Assembly (NCBI GenBank): GCA_037903475.1
Contig: JBAJFG010000013.1
Location: 558,001 to 622,000, forward strand
DNA length: 64,000 nucleotides
Source of the DNA: Ancylostoma caninum
Lineage: Eukaryota > Nematoda > Chromadorea > Rhabditida > Ancylostomatidae
Direction of reading: 5' to 3'
The notes under the pieces are model-generated. The model was given only the letters and a program-made list of their open reading frames with translations. It did no database searches and was not told the DNA's origin. Both the position numbers and the translations under genes were made by a program. Position 1 is the stretch's first letter, and the number at the start of each line of letters is the position of its first letter. Of this stretch, positions 1-14,324 are shown piece after piece.

Positions 1-1196
1 AACCAAGAATCAATAATTTAGGGAACAATCCCCACATTTGAGTAACGAAGGAGGTGACCACACATGCACCCAGTCGTAATTTCCTCCTGCGTTGCTCTTT
101 CTCTCTCTCTGTACTCTGCTCTTTCTCTTTCGAACATTCAAAATTTTATTTTATTCGGATATTATTCGACCCTTATTATAGTACGTTAAAAAGTAATGCT
201 AAAAAAGCTTGACATCGATTTCCAACGAATTTGTAACAAAATTTTTTCATACTCTGTTTACTGTGGAGCCGTCTAGAAAGCCGTGCCAGAATTTCAATTG
301 CTACCATATCATGCTATCGTACTAGCACATAGGTAGTTTTACCGTACGTATTTGAAGCTCTTAAATTTTGTGTATAATGATTTTTGAATAATTATTTCGC
401 TATTAGGTGTAATTTTTGTATAATTTAGTCGTGTTTTTCAAAGTGATTCTAAGTCTTTAGTAGCTTCCTCTTCAGAGAAAAACAAAGCAAAGACGATTTG
501 TGTGAGAAAATTTCTCAGGACCCTGTCCTTTCCCTTCTCCTGCATGCTTTTCTTTTCATGTCCGGCCTTCGAAAATTACAACTATGGCCACAAATTTTTT
601 GGACTTAGAGCCTTTCTAACATCTATTTCGTGGAATAATAAGCAGCCAAATATGGAATAAAGTAATAACTGTTTCTGAAAATCATCCACTAGATAAGTGC
701 AAAGTGTAGCCTGCTTAAATTTTGTTGCAAGCGCTATTCCTGAAAAAATTGAGCCCATTCCAGTTCCTCACGAATTTTTCAGGGTAATACGCTACCTTGA
801 ATTTTTCGTTACTCTTATTCTCATTCAAAACTTGACGTTTCGATGGATTTTTTTTGAATTGGAAACCCTCGAACATCTCACTGCTCCGGGATCGATCTGT
901 CTGTATGGCAAAAGCCGAGTAAGGTGGAGTTTCTTGACCGAGAGGTTCGCCAGATTCATAGCTTACAAGTAAGCTTCAGCGATAAGTAAGCTCAAAAAAC
1001 AGGTGGTACTAAAAACTGTCATCCTGCACTAGTAATAGTTACAAGCAATTGCCGACCATATCCTTTCCCTTCCTTAAGCAACTGTTCTCTTCCTCTGTAT
1101 CGTGTCGCAGCCGTTCACTTTCTCCACTCATTTTCTATTTTTCATCTAAGTCATCTCATGATGTTTCTGGAAAAATCCGAGAGAATTCCCTTTCAG
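1..1196. other. Non-coding sequence upstream of first visible ads-1 exon
   Basis: I see no exon here. The next exon (from 1197) is internal to ads-1 and has a normal TTTCAG acceptor, so this stretch is probably intron. The preceding exon, which should encode the conserved FAD-domain sequence ending in a GSEGTLG-like motif, was not found, so the 5' part of the gene lies outside the window. Confidence 0.6.
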
Positions 1197-4855
<3,659 letters not shown>

Positions 4856-6398
4856 ACTGCAATGTTGCTAAAATTGATAAAAATGTGCAAAGAATTCGAA
4901 TAATGTTGCTGTTTTGGCGGCACAAAAGGAATTGTACCACTCGTTCTTGTGTGATCTTAAACAAAATTATTTGTTTGTATTATTTTTGTACAACATGCCA
5001 ATTGATCTATACAATCTCAGGAATACCAGTACAGTGCTAGAAACATGAAAGCGATGACAAACTATAGTTGTTTGGACCAGTATTAGAAGGCATTCAGCTA
5101 AGGAGTAATTCAGCTATGTTAACGTAGTATATACAGCACTTGCAGATCAGCTATCGCAGTGAAATTTCAAAGGAAATATTTGTACATCCCTCGAGGACCA
5201 AAACACTCTTCATCTTGTCATTTTGTTAGAATTCCCCGATTTCATGAGAATTTTTATCACCCGGACACAAACACCGAACGTATACTCTTTTTCGTTATTT
5301 GTTTTGTTCCGCTGAAGTGCCATTTCAGATTTTCTCACGGATTCTAGTAGCTAGTCCTTAGATCCCGTTTACAAATTGGCTGAATTAGCGAAATGCATTC
5401 GTCGCAGGTCCTCCTCCGGCTTACCATGCGTGCCCCGCAAGCAGTACCATTTACCATCTACCATTATCTGAGCTGACCCTACCACATTCGCTGTACTACC
5501 ATTATTGATTGCCTCATTATTGACGTCGTGTGTTTCAGATACAATAAACCACCTAGCGTATTGTGTCTTGTCGTATACACTATGTTGCTGTTCATCTCCT
5601 TACCAGTATACAGTGGACGTCAATGGCGGTGGCCCATCCGCGGCCTCGAGAAGTATGCAGCGCAACCGCGCCGCGCGCACCGCGATAGCTCTCGTCTGCT
5701 GCAGGAATGCCATTTCTAGTCCATTTCTTCCCGACTCGCCCAAAAATCCTCAAAACCGGGTGGAAAAGCTGCTAGATATAGCATAACAGCAGCAGAAAAC
5801 ATTTTACGACGGGCGCGGCGCAGTTGCGCGGCGTACTTCTCGAGGCCGCAGATGGGCCACCGCCATTGACGTCCACTGTATGGTCACCATGTGGGCGGGG
5901 CCGGTGTTGGGGGCGCAGTGTGGGGACCATGTGAGGGAGACTGGAGGGTGGGGAGCTGTATCCTAGGTATCCCTGCCGGATACGTTTGCTGGCGTAGGCC
6001 GCCATTAAGTAAGTAGGAAGCGATTCTCCACGGACGCGGCCAGTCGTGCTCGGGGTCTGACCTGAGTCGCTGAACTGGACCATGGGGCACGACAAAAATC
6101 TTGCATATTTGCCTCGCTATAAACCTTGCAGAAGGGGAAATCATGGGGTTTCAAAAGAAAGCAGAACAATTATTTGGTTACATTTACCAAAGCGATGAAT
6201 TGTATGGATCAAAATGTCTACAACATGAAGATAGATAGAAACATTACGATTTATTCTCCACAAAAACATAACACGGAAACATTACATCTTCTTTAATGTA
6301 TACTGACGGTGTTTCATATATGATATAAGTCAATCGTGAGCAGTTGTCAACGAAAACATGAGTTCGGTGTCACTGTTCGCATATCTTGAAGTTCACTG
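4856..6398. other. Intergenic between ads-1 and the CAP gene
   Basis: Contains the ads-1 3' flank, one complete family-A MITE (5611-5878) and a GC-rich stretch to about 6100. I recognise no exon. Short open frames here are not conserved or are MITE sequence. Confidence 0.5.
5611..5878. mobile_element. MITE family A, copy 1 (268 bp, TA duplication)
   Basis: Begins CAGTGGACGTCAATGGCGG and ends with its reverse complement. The inverted repeats are about 75 bp long and include GCGGCCTCGAG. It is flanked by TA on both sides, as for Tc1/mariner-type non-autonomous elements. Other copies: 21130-21386, 25176-25367, 60230-60498 and 62214-62482. It has no coding capacity. Confidence 0.85.
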
Positions 6399-8706
6399 TT
6401 ATTTTGTGGGGGTAGTTGCGTTTGCTTTCCTTGAGCCAGCTTTTCGCTGATCGATCCAAAGGCACAACACCATGCCCGGCTCCAGCGATGTTTTTGGGCA
6501 TCGAGATCCTGGCGGACCAGTTTTGTATGCTTCAGGCAGCTTCTTCACATGCTCAACCCTATAATGATTTTCGTACAAGCCATAACGTGCTGATCCTTTT
6601 CTGGAAAATTGTGCCTGCAGCAACTTACATACTGTCAAATATACATATAAACTTTTGAACACCTTTCCTTTTTGATAAAGTGCACCCCACATGAGTATAA
6701 GTGTCGGTTAAAAGCTAGAAAACGTTGGATGGATCCGGAAACTCTTTCAGTGTTGTTGATTAAGAAGTTCAGCCAAAGGAAAGTGCTGATCATTCTACCC
6801 TTTGATCTGAGGCAGTAAACTGTCCTAGGATAATGGAAGAAATGAGGGCTATTATCCACCGTATTTTCTGACGATTTCAATTGAGTAATACTGCGAATAT
6901 TGAGGGCTAGGATTTTCTAGGCCAATGTCTATTCAATAGTTTCTTCATTCATAGAACTATATATGCTCACCTGTTTTTCCATATTTGGGAGAGACTCCAA
7001 ATCCACGAATTTACTGCGAGCATCAGTGACTACATTCTTAAGGCACGATGTGATTATTTAACAAAAATGGGGCCTATATCAATCAACGCTAATCTATGTA
7101 GTCACCTCGACGACGTCAGGTAATGATGCACTAGAAACTTCCATGTATTCGTAAACATTTGGCCCAGCTTCCAACTCATGAAATTTACTCGATTTAGCAG
7201 CTCGTTGTCGTGACTGCTCTTGTAGAGAGCAGCTCCACTTCTAAAAATCGAAAGATTGAACTCTTTGAGAGAAATTCATTCTCGATTTGACTGACACCAC
7301 CCGCAAATGGCTCAAGCGCTTGACGGCTGGACGATTTCTAAGACGGTTCTCACTACTGGGCGCTAACGCATCCTTCCCTCTACTGCACAAAACAGCAGTG
7401 ATGGAGAATTAAATCCGTGCAAAGTTGTGTCGTGCAACAAAAGTCTAACTCTGCAGCTTCCACTGCTAAATCTAAGTGCCTATCTTCCTTTTTTCAATTG
7501 GCAGTTCATCTGTGTGAGCGTGTGTGCACGGCGACCAGCCATTGTAGTCAAAAACTAACTACCCAGTCGTGTTCATTTCGTCGGGCTATGTACGAGAAGC
7601 TAAATTTTGATTTTTGCCTGAATTTAGGGGTGTTTCGGTCCACATTTATTCATGCGTAGGCATTTTCAATTTTTCAATGACCGGAAGTTGTTTACATTAC
7701 AGTTGAATGATTGAGATGAGCGTATGATCATGAGATCAGATTGCATAAAAGGGAAAGGACGGCTAGGATGCTTTAGGATGGAGACAAGCAGCCGGACGGA
7801 CTTGGAGTGGTACGGATGACAGGTGCGCTGACAAGGAGGCGAGAGACTGTGTGCACGGATGATGGGAGGCCGACGATGGTTTCGTGATCGTTTGCTGCAT
7901 CATTTCGTGCGGCAGATTCCTTCCTTTGCAAGAATACAGCGCATGTCGCATTCCATCTTCGTTTGACGCCAGCTCCTCTGACCTCACCCTCTTCCTCCAA
8001 GGAAAAACCACCGATCTCAGTCAGATCTTTCCCATCCTGCATGATCGACGCTCGCGACGTCATCGGAGGTGGTCGAAACACTGCGTCCAACTAGAGTGAT
8101 GTGCGGGCACTCAATAGTGGGAAGATGTCACGAATGGGTCCATATCTACGAAAGTTGTGCGCCAGCTCCTAGTAAAAAGGGAGATGTCGCTGGACGGGCC
8201 CTCATCTGCGAGAATGGTTCTCCCGGCGGTCAGTATGTGTGCACGAATGGAAGGGGAGCGAAGGATCTGGTAGTGGTGTGATTAGCACACTGTGAGGTGC
8301 AATTCTAGCAGTTTCTAAAGTACACACTAACCAACTGGTACATAGCTGCGGCTGAAGGCATTTTTCCAACGCGTCCTTTTACAGTCTTCTGACTCCCTGA
8401 GGCCACGTCATTCCGAAGTTTGTTAAGATGGTAAAGAATGAGGAATCGTTCTTTGTTTGAAACAGATTGGTGACAATCCATTGCCATGTCTGGCCTGCAT
8501 ATAAGTGCTGAAACCATAGTTTTCAAAACGATCAGCTGCGTCCAGGATAAAAGACACTCACGAATGGTAAGAGCTGTGAAGACGAAGAAGAATATATACG
8601 TTAGAATGGTGAAGCGGACTAGAGGTGGTATGGCCGAGACTGCCTCAATGAACGACTTTGAATCATCGGAGTTGTTTGGCGTTCGAGCGGGGTTCGAGCG
8701 TTCCAT
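6399..8706 (-). CDS. CAP/SCP (ASP-like) protein with N-terminal hydrophobic anchor
   Basis: Model of five exons: 8706-8562, 8507-8332, 7240-7106, 7036-6971 and 6614-6399; phases join without a stop to give 245 residues. Exon 2 has the typical CAP start (HLNKLRNDVASG, then MPSAAAMYQL) and exon 3 continues KWSCSLQEQ, the place of the conserved W-x-C-x-L-E. The last exon carries the typical tail ENHYR...YKTGPPGSRCPK. The GHFTQ-like CAP1 motif is not seen, so the domain is divergent or an exon between 6971 and 6614 was missed. The N terminus has about 30 polar residues, then the hydrophobic run FTILTYIFFFVFTALTI, more like a type II signal anchor than a short signal peptide. CAP proteins (ASPs) are abundant secreted hookworm proteins of mostly unknown biochemical role. 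Intron 2 (1.1 kb) also contains long open frames that I did not assign. Confidence 0.65.
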
Positions 8707-8750
8707 GGAATAGCAAACTAGTCAACTGAGCTCTGCCGCTCATGTCCAGG

Positions 8751-8756
8751 CTTATA
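8751..8756 (-). promoter_or_regulatory. Possible TATA box of the CAP gene
   Basis: TATAAG on the minus strand, 45 bp upstream of the proposed ATG at 8706. No trans-splice acceptor (TTTCAG) lies between it and the ATG. Confidence 0.3.
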
Positions 8757-11065
8757 AGGCTCACACAGAAAAGCTTATCATGACATCAGACGTTTGTAAA
8801 CATCATAGTAACGATACGATGTATTCGCATTCGTAACTCTTCACCTCTAATTGCCATACGGTGACGGATCACCTACTAGGACGTGTATTCTCTGCACTTC
8901 GAGTGATCCTGCCTTCAGATAATGTCAGGAATCATCAAATTTGCAGATTATTGTTTATGAAAGAAGGCTACCACTAAAGGGTCTATGGTCACTAGCAGTT
9001 AGATCGTTTCACTTCGCGTTTGAAGTGAAGCATTCGAGCGAAGCGAGCATCAGAACAAGTCTCGGAGTCCGTCAGCCGGAAGTTCAAACAGTTTTCTATA
9101 CATGTTTGAGATCTTAACCTTTTCTGAGCTCGAGCGATGGTTTCAAAAATTCAAGAAAAGTTGAATCGCTGTAGCCACCGGCATTCAAGATAGAAAAAAT
9201 GTTCCAGTGTTAAGCCTATGACATACTTTTCAGCGACACCGTCACGGTGAAGAAAATAAATGGAATTGATGAGAATAAAATGATACGAGTCCCCATATCT
9301 TATCATACAGTTTGCGTGTAATAGGGCGCTGGCATAGGAGTAGTTGTACGAAAACCTTTGGGGATGAACGGCTGCGGCGACAGCGTCGTCGTATGCCACA
9401 GGCCTTAACTCCGTATGAGTTGAAGCGTGAAATGACTGGGTGTTTTCGTTTACAGTAGTTTTCTACCCTTTCCCCATGATGAACCTTGCTTTCATTCCCA
9501 CCTTCTTCCACTTCCATCATGCGGAACTCAGCCATTCTTCGCTAACGAGCCAAACTGAGCCCAACCTAAAATTGCCTTTCCATATGTTTCAACAAAATTT
9601 ACCGCTTCTCTTCTTATCACAATACTAAGCCTAGGATTCCAGCGAAATCTGAGATGGCCAAATTACTGTGAGCACTTTCAACTGAATTGAAAGTGGACAG
9701 AGAGAGAGAGAGTGGGACGAACATCCCATACAGGACTAGTTCCACTCTTAATGCAAAGAGGAATCGGAGAGAATAGCGAAAATACCTGCTAGAGGTAGAT
9801 ACCACTCAAAATTCATGAATTCCTAAGCAAACATTTTTTGTATTTGTTTTTGTTCATGCAGATTTGTACTGCTGCTGCACATTGTTCCACCCGTGTGACA
9901 CCTGCGCACCAACTACAAAGATGGACGTAGCTGCGATACGTATTCATTCCATAAGCCGAGCGTATTACTGTATTTGGCATGCCTTGGTCTTGTCATTGCG
10001 ATGATAAAAACAACCAAAGTCATCCTTTATTGCTACCTTTAACTGAATATCAGGTTGTTTGCCGTTTCGGGGTATGCACAAATAAACTTTTCTCTTCAGC
10101 CAAATTTGTAGGAATTTAGCCAGATTTATGTGAGCTGCTGTTAGGGCTTTTCCTCTTCTTTCGAATGTTTTTGAACGTGCTGCCTAGCTATTTGATGTGT
10201 TTTAACGAAGTCGTGAACAAATGATTAGTCGACGCGATTTTCGGGTGATTATTGTTGAATTCAAACTCGATAACTCCTTGTCGGAGGTGAGTGGTATTGT
10301 TGCTGTTGTCTTGGCTTGGAATCGCCTTCCCAATGGGCAGTGAGCTATTAGATCGCAAATTTTTCTTCCGTCAAAATTGATTCCCAAAACAACCACGGTC
10401 GTGTGACCACATGTTGTTCCATGACGATCAAGCATTGGGAACAGTCGTGAAACCTAAACCGGGTCCAACCACTTGGACGTTGAGGGCAGGGATGGGGGCT
10501 CACTATACTACAGGTTCAAAACATTTGACTCCAATCAACATGGCAAGAAGGGTGCTGAAGTATGCATCCTACGGTCTCACCGACGACTACCATGTCACCC
10601 ACTGTGACATCTTTTCTAACCTAATTTTTCGCCTCAAATACTATCCATTTCTAGACCGCGTAATAGCTATAGAAGGAGCTTTGTTCCTAAACTATAAGAA
10701 GAAGGGTGAATTTGTATCGGTAGTCTCGTCCCTTCCTCATTTCTCTGAGTTTCCCAAAACCAGTTCTTCACCTCAAGGAGGTTATTTCAGGAATCTGATG
10801 GTGCTGTAAGAGTATGATTCACTGCAGTCTTCTCCAGCCTAGTCAATCATGGACAGCAGAGTCCTGCCATTGTAATTTCATGTTAATTTCCTCAAAACTG
10901 CTATAGATTTGGTCGGCAGTAGTGAATAAAGGCTGGTTTTCCCCCGCTCCAGAGTAACGCTAAGTCTCACATTCCAAAATTCACCCGGCAAAAACTGATG
11001 CAGCAAGGCATCGGGGCTCCCACTAATTGACCTTATTCCTCAGACCTTTACCCTACTATATGTCT

Positions 11066-11124
11066 TTTTTCCGAGCTCCATCTGCAATCCTGCGACAGTA
11101 AATTGCATATGGAGCTCGGAAAAA
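11066..11124. repeat. Perfect 16-bp hairpin
   Basis: TTTTTCCGAGCTCCAT at 11066-11081 is the exact reverse complement of 11109-11124, with a 27-nt loop. No flanking repeat or gene explains it. Confidence 0.85.
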
Positions 11125-12064
11125 GCAGCAGATTGCTGATCTGGAGAATCGCCCCTCAAAAGTTTGCTAATCCTTGAGACCTCAGTTTTTGTTGTGGAGG
11201 CATGCATCCCTCGCTGAATTGTCGGGGAGGATCGATCGAATTGAACCCATGTAAAAAGTTGTGTTTGGGCCAAGTTACAACACTTTAACTGATGTGTCCA
11301 TTTCGGCAATTAATTTCGCAACAACCTAATACAAAAGTAATTTCCACGGATTTCGTTACACTGGATCATGGTTCAACCGAGAATCAGTCAGCCAGAAAAA
11401 TTGTGCGCTAATCGTGTGGTCTGACCGAGGCGAAAAAAATACTCGTATCTGACGCCCAATTTATATTCAACCGCAGGTGGCGGGTGGCAAATTTGCACGT
11501 GCCTAGCTAATGCAGCTTCAGGAGACTTCTATGACTCTTTTCTTGATTATTTCATTGTCTCGAATTCATATTAAGACTACACAAAGACAGTCTGAGACCA
11601 AAGCTGACAACATAAAAAAGAGAGCGAACAGTCCCCATACATTTGAGGAAAGAAAGCAAAGGAAAAGTGTATTATGAATAAAATTACACCACTAGTGACG
11701 GGTGTTCTTTTTCCAGCAAAAACATGCGAAAAAGAGAATTGTTGCTAAGTTGGTCTAGGAAACAAACCGATTTATGATGTATGAAAGAAGTGGAAGCTGT
11801 TTACTATGAACAACTGTTCAACCTCTTTGTATTTCGTGTGAAGATTTTTTACTTTAGAATACAGATTGAGACCACATGTGTATGTGTGTTGAATATTTAG
11901 GAGTAGTGACAGCTTTATTTCTATTCACGCTTTGACACAAAGCCACTGAATTAGATTTTTATGAGGTTATTGGCTGTTTGGAAACTGATTGACAAGAATA
12001 TTAAGTGCATGCGTCCGTAGGGCTCGTTCAGCTCTGAATAATTTGCATATCTCCACCAATATCT

Positions 12065-14324
12065 TCACCCTATCTTACCGCTTCTTGGAACAACGCTCAC
12101 CATACTACTTCGCACATTGTTATGCAACTGAATGGGTGCTATGCTAGCACGGATTCGTTGAATAACCCAAACTCTGTACGGTGTAATAAAGTAAATAGTA
12201 ACTAAAGGATCAACAGCACATGGCAATGTGGTGAATATGGGAAACAAGTACTCTAAGAATACAAAATTATATCCTGTGAATTGTGCTATGAAGTACAGAA
12301 AGCCAGCAGGCACATAGCATAAGAGCGGCATCACTGCTTGCACTGTGAGCGCCTAAAAAATGCATTTGTAGATTCATGGAATGACAACACGTGTACTACA
12401 AACAGACTGCATTGTTACGAAGATGTCGAAGATATAGCTTTAGGTATAAGATATAGCGCATCCACTTTTGCCGCAGCGCCTCCGCCGCCGCGGGGGCAAA
12501 AGTGGATGCGCGGCAAAAGTTGTCGCCGGCGACAAAATACCCCACTGTCATTCCTTGTCGCGCGCCGCTGGGCGATGTCGCTGGGCGCCGCCGCAGCAAA
12601 AAAAAAGTATGCAATCTCTTGTCGCCGGATCCTTGCCGCAACCATCCACCCACACCCCCGTTCTCTATACTAACCTTGAGAAGCAATCTGGAATTATGTC
12701 GAGTCTTCTCCGTGAACACGGTGTGAGAGCTGTTGAGAGCTTTCAGTATATGATGTCTCCAATAAAATATCACTAGCGGCAATGCAACGGCTGTAGCATA
12801 CAAAATAGCAGAGTTAATAATGAAAATCGGACTTGTTGTGGGATAGAAACCGCCGAATGGTCCATATCTGTAGAAATCATAAGCTGGTGAAAGATTTTAT
12901 TTGGATTTCCATTCGTTTTCGCTCAAACTCACTTTTCTAAGTTGTACTCCGGATGTTCGCGCATTGCCACTTCCATAACAATGTTGAAATGGAAAGGAAC
13001 GACGTGGGGAGAAATCTATGAGGTAAATTTGTATAGTATTCAACAGCCTGGATCAAAATAGTAATTTATGTCGCATGCTTGCAAGCATCAGATGTGATCG
13101 AGATGGATTTGAGTGTAAAGTTCCATTAGCGGCTGTACGGGATTTTTACACGAATCTCGCTCACAACAGGTGCTAATTACAATAAAACATGTGACCAGGT
13201 CCAGTGTGAGCGCTAATATTATGATGGGTAACTGCAAGATATTTCATAGAATTCGACTTACTGCCAGAAATAAAGGAACGGCCGCAGTAATTAGTAGATT
13301 TGTTCGTACTCGAGCGTTCGACATCTGAGTGGCTCGTATCAAGCGGTATCGGAAGAACATCGAATGAAGCACAGAAATGGCAGCGTTCATATTTAAAGCA
13401 TTGGCGATGTTGTACGTGACAAAGCACGTAGTCGGTCCAAAGTACCGACATGGTCCCACAGGTAGTAGCGCCAGAACAGTATCGCATGGAAGCATTCTAT
13501 ATTTCAAGGGATGAAAACGAAAATATGGAATGGAAAAAATATGAGGATATACCTCGCTTGCAAGAATCCTCCCGTCAATGCCAGAAAGACTTGGTTTACA
13601 GCGGTATTTGCCAGAAGCAATTTAAAACTTTGAAGGCTGTGTGGACTTCTGAAAACAGATTTCATAATATGGCAATAGCAGCGCCAAAGTGGTTCAGTTT
13701 CTTGACCAGTGGCTAACAAATTATTGGAGGGTTTCCTTGCCCTTCAGTGCTCTCCTATTTTAAATCCAACATTGGCTTCACCCCGCAAGATCATCATAAT
13801 CAATAAACTTTCTTAATCGAGGGAGTGAGGAAGGCGTTCTCCTCTCTTAAGGGTAATTTATACTAGATGCGTGCGTCAGTCGCGCATCAGTTGCACGCAT
13901 CCATTCACGAGAGATTTTCCACGAAGATCGGTCAACACGGCTTGTAAATCGTCAATGAAAACATCGCGCGGATGCCGCGAGGCCATAAACGCGTGCGTCT
14001 CGGCTGCGACTGCGATGCGACTGCAATGCGACTAGGCCCTATTCTTCATCAAATAGACGCATGCGTCAGCCGCACGCATGCAGTATAAATTGCCCTTTAC
14101 GTCCACCTATGCTCTGATCAAACATATGAGTCATAAGGGCCAAAATTTCCAAAAATGTTATGAATAAGTTTGAAATATAATCTACCAATAAAAGATTTTC
14201 CAAACGTAACACTCGACCTGTATCTGATGAGGTATATGAGCAGGGAATTTGCAGACAGAGCGAAAACCACAAATACAAAGTAATAGTAGTTAACAATAGT
14301 AGCGTCGAGATCATACTCGCTCAT
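12065..14324 (-). CDS. Srd-class nematode chemoreceptor (7TM GPCR)
   Basis: Six exons: 14324-14218, 13648-13553, 13496-13262, 13015-12933, 12867-12675 and 12352-12065. All have GT/AG ends and compatible phases; total 1002 nt, 333 residues, the usual Srd length. Exon 1 starts MSEYDLDATIVNYYYF and encodes TM1. TM2 follows SPHSLQSFKLLLANTA. Exon 3 has the Srd hallmark GPCRYFGP before TM3. Exons 4-5 give the extracellular loop HPEYNLEKYGPFGGF. The last exon holds TM6-7 (LPLLCYVPAG-like and DPLVTIYF) and ends TPYR plus a short tail. These receptors sit in sensory cilia and bind odorants or pheromones. Intron 1 holds a MITE (13850-14096) and intron 5 a GC-rich inverted repeat. I rejected a shorter route through 13231 because its intron would be only 30 nt and the TM4 loop too long. 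Confidence 0.88.
12456..12511. repeat. Inverted repeat in Srd intron 5
   Basis: GCGCATCCACTTTTGCC at the left is matched by GGCAAAAGTGGATGCGC at the right, with a GC-rich loop. Downstream to about 12650 lie further GTCGCCGG-type repeats. Open frames across it on both strands are not genes. Confidence 0.7.
13850..14096. mobile_element. MITE family B, copy 1 (247 bp, TTA duplication)
   Basis: Starts AGGGTAATTTATACT and ends AGTATAAATTGCCCT, flanked by TTA at 13847-13849 and 14097-14099. A 3-bp TTA duplication fits PIF/Harbinger. Internal GCATGCGTG-type repeats recur in both arms. It lies in Srd intron 1. Confidence 0.75.

Larger units (their letters stand above)
8707..12064. other. Intergenic, no confident gene
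   Basis: A minus-strand frame at about 9151-9420 and a plus-strand frame at 10411-10809 (132 residues) are open, but I recognise no family in either and they lack supporting neighbouring exons. A perfect hairpin sits at 11066-11124. The rest appears featureless. Confidence 0.4.

Noticed and set aside
8069..8281. Cys-rich plus-strand frame as a secreted peptide
   Set aside because: No signal peptide or splice support, and it lies in the intron of the opposite-strand CAP gene.
10411..10809. 132-residue plus-strand frame as a gene
   Set aside because: No recognisable motif, no neighbouring exons and no clear acceptor before the ATG; left unassigned.
12396..12803. Overlapping open frames on both strands around 12400-12800
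   Set aside because: They cross the GC-rich inverted repeat in Srd intron 5 and the Srd exon 5 reads in a defined frame with good splice sites.
13173..13261. An extra Srd exon after a 30-nt intron
   Set aside because: The intron would be too short and the extra residues make the TM4 loop too long; exon 3 joins exon 4 in phase and gives the normal family length.
14066..14217. Frameshifted second receptor or continuation of Srd exon 1 into TM2
   Set aside because: A donor at 14217 joins exon 1 to exon 2 in phase and restores the family pattern, so no frameshift is needed.
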